Of a stretch of DNA of 64,000 nt, positions 55,276 through 64,000 are shown piece after piece (within the stretch, counting starts at the first letter, position 1; every line of letters begins with the position of its first letter). The stretch is from Micromonospora carbonacea. Its GTDB lineage: Bacteria > Actinomycetota > Actinomycetes > Mycobacteriales > Micromonosporaceae. The stretch is from NCBI RefSeq assembly GCF_014205165.1, contig NZ_JACHMZ010000001.1, positions 1,524,001-1,588,000 on the forward strand, given 5' to 3'. The notes beneath the pieces were generated by a model. It was given only the letters and a program-made list of their open reading frames with translations, did no database searches and was not told the origin of the DNA. Position numbers and translations under genes: made by a program.

Positions 55276-55998
55276 TCAGGGGGCCGCGCGGCGGCGGCGT
55301 TCCGCGCGCCACCACCGGTGCAGCAGCACCGCGCTGGCGATCAGGCCGAGGCTCGCGGGGGCGGCGGCGTACCAGTTGACGTCGCCGGGGGAGCTGGCCG
55401 CCGCGCCGAGCGCCGCGTAGCCGAACGCCGTCGGGGCGGAGGCGAGGACGCTGCCGGCGAGGTACGGCAGCATCCGCGCCCCGGTGGTGCCGTAGCCGTA
55501 GCTGACCAGGCCGTACCCGGAGATCGGCAGCAGCCGGACGGTGGCCACGCCCAGCACGCTCTGCCGGGCGAACCAGCCGTCGAGGCGGGCGAGCCGCCCG
55601 CGGACCCGTGCGGCGACGAACTCCCGGCCCAGCGCCCGGCCGACGGCGAAGCCCAGCGCGGCGGCCAGCAGCGCCGCGCCGAGCGCGTACGCCGCCCCTT
55701 CGAGGGGGCCGAAGATCGCGCCGATGGCGAGCGTGACGAAGGTGCGCGGCACCAGGGCGACCAGCAGCAGCGCCCCGCCGACGATCGCGGCGAGCGGGGC
55801 GTAGCCGCCGAGGGGGTCGGCGAGCCGGGGCAGCGCCCCCGCCTCCGGGCGGGGCAGCACCGGCAGCAGCGCCGCCAGCCCGGCGAGCAGGAGCAGCAGC
55901 AGGGCGAACCGGCGCGCCGCCGGCTGCCCGAGCAGCCGCCGGGCGCCCGGGAGGATCCGCCGGACGGCCGGCAGCAGCCGCCGGGGGGCCGGTGTCAT
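55276..55998 (-). CDS. TVP38/TMEM64 (VTT/DedA-like) membrane protein
   Basis: A 240-residue inner-membrane protein of the VTT superfamily, with about six hydrophobic segments. The family core is PRTFVTLAIGAIFGPLEGAA, then YALGAALLAAALGFAVGRAL and the G-x-G-rich LLPISGYGLVSYGYGTTGAR. The N-terminal 30 residues are basic. DedA/TVP38 members act in lipid or undecaprenyl phosphate recycling or proton-driven transport; which one is not clear here. ATG 55998. Downstream end faces leuS, with repeat copy E between the convergent genes. Confidence 0.9.
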   Translation of the reverse strand: MTPAPRRLLPAVRRILPGARRLLGQPAARRFALLLLLLAGLAALLPVLPRPEAGALPRLADPLGGYAPLAAIVGGALLLVALVPRTFVTLAIGAIFGPLEGAAYALGAALLAAALGFAVGRALGREFVAARVRGRLARLDGWFARQSVLGVATVRLLPISGYGLVSYGYGTTGARMLPYLAGSVLASAPTAFGYAALGAAASSPGDVNWYAAAPASLGLIASAVLLHRWWRAERRRRAAP

Positions 55999-56068
55999 GC
56001 GCGGCGGGGCCGCGGCCCGGACGGGTGGGGATGGCCCACGCGTTCAGCTCGCCGCCGGGCGGCCCGGG

Positions 56069-56788
56069 TCATGCCCGCGCGGCGGCCACCGCGGCGCGGC
56101 GCTCGGCGCGGAGCCGGTCGGCCCAGGTGTCGTCCAGCGGCGGGAGCTGGTGCGCGCCGGTCGCCCAGCGCAGCAGCAGGTCGGCCAGGGCGGGGTTGCG
56201 GGCCAGGGCCGGCCCGTGCGAATACGTGCCGAGCAGCTTGCCCCGCCACGCGCCCTCGGTCGCGCCGTCGTTGCCGACCCCGGCGGTGACCCGGGCCAGC
56301 GGGGACACGCCCGGACCGAGGTGGGTGCGGCCGCCGTGGTTCTCGAAGCCGGTCAGCGCCGGCACCCCGAGCCGGGGGTCGACCTCGCCGGCCAGCTCCC
56401 CGACGGCCCGCGACGGGCCCCGGTCGGACGAGAGGTCGAGCAGCTCCAGCCCGGCGCACTGGACGCCCTTGGCGAAGAACGAGGTGCCGAGGAGCTGGTA
56501 GCCGGCGCAGACGCCGAACACCACCGACCCCTGGGCGACGGCCCGGTGCAGGCCGCCGTCGGCCCGCAGCCGCTGCGCGCCGAGCGCCTGCGGGCCGTCC
56601 TCGCCGCCGCCGATGAGGTAGATGTCGGCGGTGGCGGGCAGCTGCTGGTCGGAGCGGACCTCCAGCACCTCCACGGGCATGCCGCGCTGCTGGGCCCGGC
56701 GGGCCAGGATCAGCATGTTGCCCCGGTCGCCGTAGGTGGACAGCAGGTCGGGGTAGATCCAGACGATTCGCAGGCTCTCAGTTGACAC
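56069..56788 (-). CDS. gatD: Lipid II isoglutaminyl synthase, glutaminase subunit
   Basis: A 239-residue class I glutamine amidotransferase-like subunit. IVWIYPDLLSTYGDRGNMLI opens it; catalytic Cys in GSVVFGVCAGYQLLGTSFFA; GGRTHLGPGVSPLARV; catalytic His in LGTYSHGPALARNP. GatD releases ammonia from glutamine for MurT, which amidates the alpha-carboxyl of D-Glu in lipid II. GTG 56788 overlaps the end of murT by 11 bases, ensuring coupled synthesis of the complex. Both lie next to the division cluster but on the other strand. Confidence 0.95.
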   Translation of the reverse strand: MSTESLRIVWIYPDLLSTYGDRGNMLILARRAQQRGMPVEVLEVRSDQQLPATADIYLIGGGEDGPQALGAQRLRADGGLHRAVAQGSVVFGVCAGYQLLGTSFFAKGVQCAGLELLDLSSDRGPSRAVGELAGEVDPRLGVPALTGFENHGGRTHLGPGVSPLARVTAGVGNDGATEGAWRGKLLGTYSHGPALARNPALADLLLRWATGAHQLPPLDDTWADRLRAERRAAVAAARA

Positions 56789-58040
56789 GGTCCAGCTCCG
56801 CTCGGATGTCCTGGAAGGCGGTGTAGTTGGCGATGACCTCCAGCCGGCCCGGCGGGACCGACCGGACCGCCTCGCCGAACGTGCGGACGTGCTGGAAGGG
56901 CACGCCGTTGACGTCGAGGCGGACCGCCAGGTCGTACGCCCGGTCGCCGGTGATCAGCACCTGCCGGCCGCGCAACGGGGCGAAGTCGACGTCGAAGAGC
57001 CAGGAGGTGTCCAGCCCGTCGGGGTCCCGGGCGTTGATGGAGAGCAGCGTCGGCGCGAAGTCGGCCATGTCGAACGCCTCCAGCCAGCTCGCCGGGTTCT
57101 TCGCCAGCAGCAGCCGGATGTTGCGCCCGTCCCGGTCCACCTGGGCGTAGCGGCCGGCGACCGAGGTGACCGCGCCGAGCCGGGAGACCGCGTCGACCGG
57201 GCGGACGCCGAACTCGGCGGCGACGGCGAGGGCGGTGGCGGCGTTGCCGAGGTTGACCTTGCCGGGGAGCTGGAGCATCACCTTGTGCCAGGCGCCGGTC
57301 GGGTCGAGCACCCCGTCGTCCTCGACGGCCCACTGCGGCTCGGGCCGGCGCAGCGGGCAGCCGCTGCACCACCACTGGTCGCCGTTGCGCGCGATGGTGT
57401 GCCCGCACTCGGGGCAGACCCACGAGTCGTCGTGCCAGCGCTGGCCGGCGCTGAACCAGGTGACGTGCGGCGGCCGGATGCCCCGGGCCGGGTCGCCGGG
57501 CGGGGTGGCCGCCCACACGACCATCGGGTCGTCGGCGTTGGCGATCACCCGCACGTCGGGGTGGTTGACCAGCGCCGCGCGCCAGAGCTGCGCCATCATG
57601 GCGACCTCCTTGGCGCGGTCGAGCTGGTCGCGGGAGAGGTTGAGCAGCGCCACCACGTGCGGCTCGGTGGCCTCCAGGACCTGCGCCAGGTAGTGCTCGT
57701 CGACCTCCAGCACGGCGTACGGGGTGCTGCCGGCCTTGGCCAGCGCCGAGGTGTGGCCGGTGGGCATGTTGGCGCCGAAGGAGTTGGTGGCGACCCGGCC
57801 GAGGACGCCGACCGCCGCCGTTGTCAGCCGGGTGGTGGTCGTCTTGCCGTTGGTGCCGGAGACCAGCGCGATGGCGCGCCCCGCCGAGAGGTGGGCCAGC
57901 AGGTCGGGGTCGATCTTCAGGCCGATCCAGCCGCCGATCACCGAACCGTCGCCACGACCCGCGGCCCGGGACAGCGCCGCGGCGGTCCGCGACACGGAGC
58001 TGGCCACCTTTGCCCGCAGGGGCATCTTCGCGTCCGTCAC
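56778..58040 (-). CDS. murT: Lipid II isoglutaminyl synthase, Mur-ligase-like subunit
   Basis: A 420-residue Mur-ligase-like ATPase. P-loop: ALVSGTNGKTTTTRLTTAAV; FGANMPTGHTSAL, VLEVDEHYLAQVLEATEPHV and LLNLSRDQLDRAKE are MurT motifs; a Cys4 zinc ribbon (CPECGHTIARNGDQWWCSGC) sits in the middle, as in other MurT proteins; PGKVNLGNAATALAVAAEFG and AGRYAQVDRDGRNIRLLLAK follow. It phosphorylates the D-Glu carboxyl for amidation with GatD-derived ammonia. GTG 58040 is seven bases after TAACCT, so leaderless. Confidence 0.95.
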   Translation of the reverse strand: MTDAKMPLRAKVASSVSRTAAALSRAAGRGDGSVIGGWIGLKIDPDLLAHLSAGRAIALVSGTNGKTTTTRLTTAAVGVLGRVATNSFGANMPTGHTSALAKAGSTPYAVLEVDEHYLAQVLEATEPHVVALLNLSRDQLDRAKEVAMMAQLWRAALVNHPDVRVIANADDPMVVWAATPPGDPARGIRPPHVTWFSAGQRWHDDSWVCPECGHTIARNGDQWWCSGCPLRRPEPQWAVEDDGVLDPTGAWHKVMLQLPGKVNLGNAATALAVAAEFGVRPVDAVSRLGAVTSVAGRYAQVDRDGRNIRLLLAKNPASWLEAFDMADFAPTLLSINARDPDGLDTSWLFDVDFAPLRGRQVLITGDRAYDLAVRLDVNGVPFQHVRTFGEAVRSVPPGRLEVIANYTAFQDIRAELDRVN

Positions 58041-58047
58041 GCGAGCG

Positions 58048-58053
58048 AGGTTA
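58048..58053 (-). promoter_or_regulatory. -10 box TAACCT, leaderless start of murT
   Basis: Seven bases upstream of GTG 58040 on the minus strand. Confidence 0.55.
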
Positions 58054-58270
58054 CCGGACCGCCGCCCCCGCCAGATCGCCGCCGACGGCGAACCGTTCGG
58101 CCGGGGCACCCGGGCGGACGGCCGGAACGCGCTCGACCGGATGGAGTCGATCTATGTCGGGTAGTGGACGCCGGGGTGGGGGCGGTGCGGCCCTCCACTT
58201 CGCTCCACCCCTTCTGACGTGCGGTTTTGTCGGCACCGGCGACGCGCCGCGCCGGCGAATCTGGTTGCAG

Positions 58271-58300
58271 GTGGAGGGAAGTGGAGTAGAGTGGGGACCA
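58271..58300 (+). promoter_or_regulatory. Three 10-bp GTGGAG/GTGGGG repeats, MraZ box
   Basis: GTGGAGGGAA, GTGGAGTAGA and GTGGGGACCA in exact tandem, 80 bases before mraZ. Matches the repeated GTGG-type sites bound by MraZ in front of its own operon. TAGAGT (58287-58292), a plausible -10, lies inside the array, so binding would block the promoter. Bases 58054-58270 upstream hold nothing else clear. Confidence 0.75.
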
Positions 58301-58379
58301 ATGGTGAGGCCGGGAGGGCCCACCGGCCCGGGGGGAGCGGCGCCGCGAACGCCGCTGCAAGGGCGAGGGGGTTGGGCCG

Positions 58380-58811
58380 ATGTTCCTCGGCACCCACACC
58401 CCGCGCCTGGACGACAAGGGCCGGTTGATCCTTCCGGCGAAGTTCCGGGATGAGCTGGCGGGGGGTGTCGTGATCACCAAAGGGCAGGATCGCTGTCTCT
58501 ACGTCTTCCCGATGCCCGAGTTCCAGCGCATCGCCGACCAGTTGCGCGCGCAACCCATGACGAACAAGGCGGCCCGCGCCTACAGCCGGGTCTTCTTCGC
58601 CAGCGCGCACGACGAGGTCCCGGACAAGCAGGGCCGGGTCACCGTCCCGGCGCACCTGCGGGCCTACGCCGGTCTCGACCGCGACCTCGTGGTCATCGGC
58701 GCGAGCACACGGGTGGAGGTCTGGGACAAGGCGGCCTGGGAGGCCTACCTCGCCGACAGCGAAGACGACTTCGCCGACATCGAGGAGGGGGTGTTGCCCG
58801 GCGGTCTGTAG
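58380..58811 (+). CDS. mraZ: Transcriptional regulator MraZ
   Basis: A 143-residue DNA-binding protein with two AbrB-like repeats: [20 protein letters not shown] then FRDELAGGV, and [20 protein letters not shown]. MraZ forms a ring and represses the division/cell-wall operon through repeated sites upstream (here 58271-58300). Length normal. ATG 58380 with GGGGG upstream; an ATG at 58301 is out of frame or lacks support. First gene of the division cluster. Confidence 0.96.
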   Translation: MFLGTHTPRLDDKGRLILPAKFRDELAGGVVITKGQDRCLYVFPMPEFQRIADQLRAQPMTNKAARAYSRVFFASAHDEVPDKQGRVTVPAHLRAYAGLDRDLVVIGASTRVEVWDKAAWEAYLADSEDDFADIEEGVLPGGL

Positions 58812-58860
58812 GGCGTGACGACGCCCGACGTACTGCGAGATCTCCAGCCGCTTTCGAGTT

Positions 58861-58886
58861 CCTGGCACCCCTTCCCCGGTGCCAGG
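58861..58886 (+). promoter_or_regulatory. Hairpin CCTGGCACC/GGTGCCAGG between mraZ and rsmH
   Basis: Nine-base exact arms around an eight-base loop within a 202-base gap. Could partly terminate or process the message after mraZ. Confidence 0.5.
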
Positions 58887-59013
58887 CGCACGATCTCCCG
58901 GAGGGCCGCGGCCTCCGGTGGGCGGGAGCGGATGGGGATCTGGCGGTACGACGGAGGCGTCGTCCGACGACAGGCGCGGAGAGAAACGGACGGTCCAACC
59001 GGTGGGGGTCGAC

Positions 59014-60108
59014 ATGGGGGAGCTTCGCGGCACGCACGTGCCCGTGCTGCTCGAACGGTGTCTCGAGTTGTTGGCCCCCGCGCTGGACAGGGGCGACCGC
59101 ACGATCCACGTCGACGCCACGCTGGGGCTGGCCGGTCACGCCGAGGCGGTGCTGCAACGGCATCCGCGCACGGTGCTGATCGGGCTGGACCGGGACACCG
59201 AGGCCCTCGCCCACGCGCGGGTCCGGCTGGCCCGGTTCGCCGACCGGGTCCACCTCGAACACGCCGTCTACGACGAGCTGCCCGAGGTGCTGGCGCGGCT
59301 GGGTTATCCGGCGATCGACGGCGTCCTGTTCGACCTGGGCGTCTCCTCGCTCCAGTTGGACGCGCCCGACCGCGGGTTCGCCTACGCGCAGGACGCGCCG
59401 CTGGACATGCGGATGGACCAGACCCGGGGGGTGACCGCCGAAGAGGTGGTCAACACCTACTCCCACCCGGACCTGGCCCGGGTGCTGCGGGTCTACGGGG
59501 AGGAGAAGTTCGCCCCGAGGATCGCCTCGGCGATCCTGCGGGAGCGGGAACGGGCCCGGATCACCTCGTCGGCGCGGCTGGCGGAACTGGTCAGGGAGAG
59601 CATTCCCGCACCAGCCCGACGAACCGGTGGACACCCGGCCAAGAGAACGTTTCAGGCTTTACGGATCGAGGTAAACAGGGAGCTGGCGGCGCTGGAGACG
59701 GCGCTGCCGGCCGCTCTCGACAAGCTCACCGTGGGCGGCCGCATGGTGGTCCTGTCCTACCACTCGCTGGAGGACAGGCTCACCAAGGCGGCCCTCACCG
59801 ACCGGGTCCGCAGCAAGGGCCCGGTCGACCTCCCGGTCGAACTGCCCGGGTCGGGTCCGACGTTCCGGCTGCTCAGCCGGGGCGCGGAGCTGCCCGGGGA
59901 GGCGGAGGTCGCCGCGAACCCGCGTGCCGCGTCGGTGCGGCTGCGGGCCGCGGAGCGGATCGACCCGGATGCGGAGCGACAGGGGCGGGCCGACCGCGAA
60001 CGGCCCCGCCGGCGGGTCAGGGCGATGCACCAACCGGGAATCGGATCGGCGGATCCGGGGCCGACGGGCGCAGGGACGGACGAAGAGGGGGAGGGAAGAA
60101 GAAGATGA
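59014..60108 (+). CDS. rsmH: 16S rRNA (cytosine1402-N4)-methyltransferase
   Basis: A 364-residue methyltransferase modifying C1402 in the ribosomal P site. Motifs: [35 protein letters not shown] (the usual GxGGH is GLAGH), [71 protein letters not shown] and LSYHSLEDR. The C-terminus adds a polar Arg/Asp/Gly tail. ATG 59014 follows GGGGG by five bases; GTG 59002 is a possible alternative. The stop codon overlaps the ftsL ATG. Confidence 0.96.
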   Translation: MGELRGTHVPVLLERCLELLAPALDRGDRTIHVDATLGLAGHAEAVLQRHPRTVLIGLDRDTEALAHARVRLARFADRVHLEHAVYDELPEVLARLGYPAIDGVLFDLGVSSLQLDAPDRGFAYAQDAPLDMRMDQTRGVTAEEVVNTYSHPDLARVLRVYGEEKFAPRIASAILRERERARITSSARLAELVRESIPAPARRTGGHPAKRTFQALRIEVNRELAALETALPAALDKLTVGGRMVVLSYHSLEDRLTKAALTDRVRSKGPVDLPVELPGSGPTFRLLSRGAELPGEAEVAANPRAASVRLRAAERIDPDAERQGRADRERPRRRVRAMHQPGIGSADPGPTGAGTDEEGEGRRR

Positions 60109-60743
60109 ACGCTGACAAGCGCGACGGCCGGGACACCGGCGTCGGGCAGCGTGCACCGCGGTCGGGGGGCCGGATCGCGGCGCAGCGGACCACGCGGGCC
60201 GGGATGCCGGCTCCGGGGGCCGGCCGGCTCGACCGGCAGGGGGAGACTCGCGCCCGGGGGGCGCGCGAGTTCCCGACCAACGGCAGCGCCGCGCTGCGCC
60301 CGACCGAGCGGGTCAGCCCGACGGAGCGGGTCAGCCCGACCGAGCGGGCCGGTGCGGCGGCGACCCCGTCGCCGCGGCTGCGGGTCGCCCCGCCGCCGCC
60401 GGTGTCGGTGCCGCGGGCGCCGTTCGTGGCGCTGATCCTGGTGCTGGTCGTCGGTGGGGTGCTCGGCATCCTGCTGGTCAACACCAAGATCAACGAAAAC
60501 TCGTTCCGGCTGGAGCGGCTCCAGCAGCAGCAGGCCAAGCTCGACGTGGACCAGCAGCAGTTGGAGAAGGAGATCGCCGACGCCAAGGCGCCCGGCAACC
60601 TCACCGCCACGGCCCGCCGGCTCGGCATGGTCGAGGCGGAGGAGCCGGCGTACATCCGGCTGCCGGACGGCCGGGTGATCGGGGTGCCGCAGCCGGCCAA
60701 CGGCCAGCCGTCGGTCACCAGCCAGCAGGGTGCGGGGGGCTGA
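60105..60743 (+). CDS. ftsL: FtsL-like division protein with long basic N-terminus
   Basis: A 212-residue bitopic protein. Residues 1-105 are basic and disordered, including a DNA-encoded triplication of SPTERV; one membrane span (about 107-127, [20 protein letters not shown]) follows, then a coiled coil ([40 protein letters not shown]) and a short [13 protein letters not shown] tail. Topology and position between rsmH and pbpB identify it as FtsL despite low conservation. It would join FtsB/FtsQ at the septum. ATG overlaps rsmH (ATGA). Confidence 0.88.
   Translation: MNADKRDGRDTGVGQRAPRSGGRIAAQRTTRAGMPAPGAGRLDRQGETRARGAREFPTNGSAALRPTERVSPTERVSPTERAGAAATPSPRLRVAPPPPVSVPRAPFVALILVLVVGGVLGILLVNTKINENSFRLERLQQQQAKLDVDQQQLEKEIADAKAPGNLTATARRLGMVEAEEPAYIRLPDGRVIGVPQPANGQPSVTSQQGAGG
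60299..60350 (+). repeat. Three 18-bp tandem units in ftsL
   Basis: CCCGACCGAGCGGGTCAG repeated at 60299, 60317 and 60335 (last one partly diverged), encoding the SPTERV repeats of the disordered region. Frame is preserved. Confidence 0.85.
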
Positions 60744-60748
60744 CCGAG

Positions 60749-62953
60749 GTGCCGCCGAGAGCTGAGGAACCGCGCCGGGACCCTTCGGGCTCCCGGCGCG
60801 GTTCGTCGCGGGCCACCGGCGGGCGGGGCGAGCCGCGCACCGGCGAGCCCGGCGTGCAGGGCATCTCCGACGCGCGGGCGTACACCCCCCGGGGGCGCAC
60901 CGTCCGCGAGGAGCGCCAGGCGGCGGGCCGGCCGACCGCCGGGGGCGCCGAGCAGCGGCGTACCCCGCGCGGGGCCCGGGCCGGCGGCGACCCGTTCCGG
61001 CCGGCGTTGCAGGTGCTCGACGGCGGCCGCGCCGCCCGCCGGGAGCCCGTCCCGGCCGCGCGGGCCGCGGTGGTCCGGACGGTGCCCACCCGGGCGCGGC
61101 CCGACGACGACGATGACGCGCCGCGCCCGCCGCGCCGCCGACCCCCCGGGCGCGGCCCGCGCCGTCCCACCCGGCCCGCCGCCGGGCGGTCGCCGCGCAA
61201 GCCGCGCAAGCCGCCCCGGCTGGCCGACCCGCGCCGCCGGCTGCGCCTGGGCACCCTGCTCGTCCTCGTGCTGTTCGCCGCCATCGGCATCCGGCTGGTC
61301 TTCCTCCAGGCCGTCGACACCCCGGCGTACGCCGGCGGCGGGCTGGCCAACCGGCTGACCCGGGTGGACCTGCCCGCCCCCCGGGGGGCGATCTACGACC
61401 GCACCGGCGCCCCGCTGGCCAACAGCGTCGAGGCCCGGTACGTCTTCGCCGACCCGACCCAGGTCAAGGACCGCACGGAGACCGCGCGGGCGCTGTCGCC
61501 CCTGCTCGGCCGTCCGGCCTCCGAGCTGGCCGAGCGGATGAAGCCGCGCACCCTGGAGAACGGGAAGTCCTCCCAGTTCGAATACCTGGCCCGGGGCGTC
61601 GACATCCCGACCGCCAAGAAGATCGTGGCGCTCGACCTGTACGGCATCGGCGTGCACCGCGACGAGCGGCGCGAGGTGCCCGGCGGCGACCTGGCCGCCA
61701 ACCTGATCGGCTTCACCAGCCAGGACATGGTCGGCCTGGAGGGCCTGGAGGCCCGCTACGACGACCTGCTGCGCGGCGAGAACGGCCGCCGGGTCTACGA
61801 GGCCGGCCAGGGCAAGCTCGACGCGCCGATCCCCGGCGGCTACAGCAGCACCACCCCCGCCAAGCCGGGCAGCTCCCTGCAACTGACCATCGAACGGGAC
61901 CTCCAGTTCAAGGCGCAGCAGGTGCTCAAGACCCAGGTGGCCAAGGCGCAGGGCAGCGTCGGCGTCGCCATCGTCCTCGACGTGCCCACCGGCGAGGTGC
62001 TGGCCCAGGCCAGCCACCCCACCTACAACGCGGCGAAGCCGCAGGAGAGCGAGCCGACCGACCGAGAGGACGCCGCCACCAGCTTCGTGGTCGACCCCGG
62101 CTCCATCCACAAGGCGATCACGTTCGGCGCGGCGCTCCAGGAGGGTGTCGTCACCCCCGACACGGCGCTGCCGATCCCCGACACCATCGTCAAGGGCGAC
62201 ACCACGTTCCGCGACACCCACCCGGCGAACGGGCAGCGGATGAGCCTGCCGGGGATGCTCGCGTACTCGTCGAACGTCGGCACCATCGAGATCGCCGACA
62301 AGCTCGGCCCGGACCGGCTGATCGACTACCAGAAGCGCTTCGGGCTCGGCCAGCCCACCGGCGAGGGCATCCCGGGGGAGGCCAGCGGCCGGCTGCTGCC
62401 CGTCCAGTCGTGGAGCGAGTCGTCGTACGGGTCGGTGCCGATCGGGCACAGCGTCGACGCCACCCCGTTGCAGATGGCGGCCGCGTACGCCGCGATCGCC
62501 AACAACGGCACGTACGTCCAGCCGCACCTGATCAAGGAGGTGATCAGCGGCAGGGACGGCAGCCGGACGCCGGGCAAGGCGCCGGTCACCCGCTCGGTGC
62601 TCAGCCCGGCCAACGCGGCGGCGCTGCGCACCATGCTGGAGGCGGTCACCACCGTCGACGGGGCCACCGGCCTCGCCGCGGCGGTCCCCGGCTACCGGGT
62701 CGCCGGCAAGACCGGCACCGGCATCCGCTACGTCGACGGCAAGCAGCAGCCCGGCGAGGTCGGCTCGTTCATCGGGATGGCCCCGGCGGACAATCCGCGC
62801 TTCGTGGTGGCGGTCTTCGTGTGGAGCCCCGGTGGCGGGGGCGGGGCGGTCGCCGCGCCGGCGTTCCGCGACATCATGGGCTTCACGCTCAGCCGCAACC
62901 GCGTCCCCCCGTCCGGCGCGCCGGCGCCCAAGTTCGAGGTCTTTCCGCGCTGA
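60749..62953 (+). CDS. pbpB: Septal peptidoglycan transpeptidase (PBP3/FtsI)
   Basis: A 734-residue class B penicillin-binding protein. An unusually long, basic, Pro/Arg-rich cytoplasmic N-terminus (about 165 residues) precedes the membrane span (LGTLLVLVLFAAIGIRLVFL) and the dimerisation domain (APRGAIYDRTGAPLANSVEA). Transpeptidase motifs: DPGSIHKAITFGAAL (Ser-x-x-Lys), MLAYSSNVGTIEIA (SxN), VAGKTGTGIRY (KTG). It cross-links septal wall outside the membrane. GTG 60749 starts five bases after the ftsL stop codon. Confidence 0.96.
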   Translation: MPPRAEEPRRDPSGSRRGSSRATGGRGEPRTGEPGVQGISDARAYTPRGRTVREERQAAGRPTAGGAEQRRTPRGARAGGDPFRPALQVLDGGRAARREPVPAARAAVVRTVPTRARPDDDDDAPRPPRRRPPGRGPRRPTRPAAGRSPRKPRKPPRLADPRRRLRLGTLLVLVLFAAIGIRLVFLQAVDTPAYAGGGLANRLTRVDLPAPRGAIYDRTGAPLANSVEARYVFADPTQVKDRTETARALSPLLGRPASELAERMKPRTLENGKSSQFEYLARGVDIPTAKKIVALDLYGIGVHRDERREVPGGDLAANLIGFTSQDMVGLEGLEARYDDLLRGENGRRVYEAGQGKLDAPIPGGYSSTTPAKPGSSLQLTIERDLQFKAQQVLKTQVAKAQGSVGVAIVLDVPTGEVLAQASHPTYNAAKPQESEPTDREDAATSFVVDPGSIHKAITFGAALQEGVVTPDTALPIPDTIVKGDTTFRDTHPANGQRMSLPGMLAYSSNVGTIEIADKLGPDRLIDYQKRFGLGQPTGEGIPGEASGRLLPVQSWSESSYGSVPIGHSVDATPLQMAAAYAAIANNGTYVQPHLIKEVISGRDGSRTPGKAPVTRSVLSPANAAALRTMLEAVTTVDGATGLAAAVPGYRVAGKTGTGIRYVDGKQQPGEVGSFIGMAPADNPRFVVAVFVWSPGGGGGAVAAPAFRDIMGFTLSRNRVPPSGAPAPKFEVFPR

Positions 62954-63030
62954 CCAGGCACGGCGGGACATCATCGGTTGGTGGGGACGAACCACCGGGG
63001 CGGCTGTACGGTCGGAACCGGACGACCGGG

Positions 63031-63036
63031 TAGGGT
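63031..63036 (+). promoter_or_regulatory. -10 box TAGGGT, likely internal promoter for murE
   Basis: Eight bases before GTG 63045, in the 91-base gap after pbpB. Suggests that murE is also made independently of the upstream genes. Confidence 0.5.
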
Positions 63037-63044
63037 CTGACGCC

Positions 63045-64000
63045 GTGCCCGGCAATCCACGCCCACGTACCGTGACCGGAATCCGGCTCGGCGAACTCGC
63101 CGACCGGCTCGCCGTCGAGGCCCCCGAGGGGGCCGCCGACCAGGCCGTCACCGGGGTGACCCACGCCAGCCAGGAGGTCCGCCCCGGCGACCTGTACGCG
63201 GCGCTGCCCGGCGCCCGCCGCCACGGCGCGGAGTTCGCCGCCGCCGCGGCCGCCGCCGGCGCGGTGGCCGCCCTCACCGACCCGGCCGGCGCGCCGGCCG
63301 TGGCCGCGGCGGGCCTGCCGGCGCTGGTGGTGCCCGACCCCCGCGCGGTGCTCGGCGCGCTCGCCTCCGCCGTCTACGGCGACCCCACCGCCGGCCTGAC
63401 CGTCATCGGGATCACCGGCACCGCCGGCAAGACCTCCACGGCCTACCTGGTGGAGTCGGGGCTGCGCGCCGCCGGCCACGTAACGGGCCTGATCGGCACC
63501 GTGGAGACCCGGCTGGGCGACCTGGTCGTCGACAGCGTGCGCACCACCCCGGAGGCCACCGACCTGCACGCCATGCTCGCCGCCGCCCGGGAGCGCGGGG
63601 TCACCGCGCTGGTCATGGAGGTCTCCAGTCACGCCCTGGCCATGGGGCGGGTCGGCGGGGTGCGGTTCACCGTCGGCGGCTACACCAACTTCGGCTCCGA
63701 CCACCTGGACTTCCACGCCGACTCGGCGGACTACTTCGCGGCGAAGGCGCAGCTGTTCGACGGGCGCTGCGCCGTCGAGGTGCTCAACCACGACGAGCCG
63801 GCGCTGCGTCCGCTGTTCACCCCCGCCACGGTCAGCTACTCGGCCGCCGGCGACCCCACCGCCACCTGGTACGCCACCGACGTCGACGGCGAGGGCTACG
63901 CGCAGCGGTTCACCGCGCACGGCCCCGGCGGGGTGACCGTGCCGGCCGGGGTGGCGCTGCCCGGGCGGCACAACGTCGCCAACGCCCTGCTGGCCATCGC
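63045..64000 (+). CDS. murE: UDP-N-acetylmuramyl-tripeptide synthetase (5' part)
   Basis: First 318 residues of a Mur ligase that adds the third stem residue to UDP-MurNAc-dipeptide; the gene leaves the window. N-terminal domain with VTGVTHASQEVRPGDLYAAL, where the uridine site lies; ATP-binding loop GITGTAGKTSTAYLV (Ala replaces the more usual Asn of GTNGKT); GTVETRLGD, TTPEATDLHAMLAAAREREG-like sequence, MEVSSHALAMGRVGGVRF and FTNFGSDHLDFH-type motif (here YTNFGSDHLDFHAD). The selectivity motif for diaminopimelate lies beyond the edge. GTG 63045. Confidence 0.95.
   Translation, partial: MPGNPRPRTVTGIRLGELADRLAVEAPEGAADQAVTGVTHASQEVRPGDLYAALPGARRHGAEFAAAAAAAGAVAALTDPAGAPAVAAAGLPALVVPDPRAVLGALASAVYGDPTAGLTVIGITGTAGKTSTAYLVESGLRAAGHVTGLIGTVETRLGDLVVDSVRTTPEATDLHAMLAAARERGVTALVMEVSSHALAMGRVGGVRFTVGGYTNFGSDHLDFHADSADYFAAKAQLFDGRCAVEVLNHDEPALRPLFTPATVSYSAAGDPTATWYATDVDGEGYAQRFTAHGPGGVTVPAGVALPGRHNVANALLAI

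Overview
The window is very GC-rich (roughly three quarters G+C), uses GTG starts freely, and has Micromonosporaceae-type content. I read it as a chromosomal segment of a Micromonospora-like actinobacterium. Species is not determined. No rRNA, tRNA, CRISPR array, transposase or prophage was recognised.

The conserved backbone matches the Mycobacterium tuberculosis region Rv2150c-Rv2179c as I remember it: 3'-exoribonuclease AS, class II DAHP synthase, PASTA kinase with its Rv2175c-type partner, polyprenyl diphosphate synthase and MTHFR on the left, then the division/cell-wall cluster mraZ-rsmH-ftsL-pbpB-murE at the right edge (murE runs off the window). Between these lie accessory blocks.

Layout. 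1-7.6 kb: a truncated AAA+/class III cyclase regulator whose frame has no canonical start, a small hypothetical, a Crp/Fnr regulator, exoribonuclease, a flavin-binding stress protein, a PPi-type phosphofructokinase, proC and a kinase-like protein. 7.6-23 kb: PLP dehydratase, DEDDh exonuclease, secreted esterase, glutathione peroxidase, secreted CBM2-GH18 chitinase, lipoprotein, aroG, threonine aldolase, endonuclease IV, PASTA kinase, isoprenyl synthase and secreted CBM13-GH62 arabinofuranosidase. 23-31 kb: XRE regulator, metF, CDP-alcohol phosphotransferase and a translationally coupled six-gene carotenoid operon. 31-34.8 kb: a flavinylation-linked membrane redox set (ferric-reductase-like protein, FMN-binding protein, ApbE) and an EamA exporter. 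34.8-42 kb: an SOS mutasome (two LexA-like boxes, HEPN protein, imuA', imuB, dnaE2). 42-52 kb: methyltransferase, phosphatase, dinB, DUF3040, a two-gene nucleotidyltransferase toxin-antitoxin candidate, and moxR-DUF58-transglutaminase. 52-64 kb: leuS behind an apparent Leu-codon attenuator, a VTT-domain membrane protein, murT-gatD and the division cluster.

Most notable non-coding content: (i) five copies of a 52-58 bp GGGGCCCC/GTTAAC palindromic repeat, each placed directly at a stop codon; (ii) a perfect 56-bp palindrome between imuB and dnaE2, with a decayed relative 31 kb away; (iii) a leaderless 12-residue leader peptide with three consecutive Leu codons, then a hairpin and a U-tract terminator ahead of leuS; (iv) tandem 58-bp duplications at the aroG/threonine aldolase junction; (v) many genes with a TANNNT -10 box 6-8 nt before the start codon, implying leaderless mRNAs. 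All calls come from reading the sequence; no database search was run.
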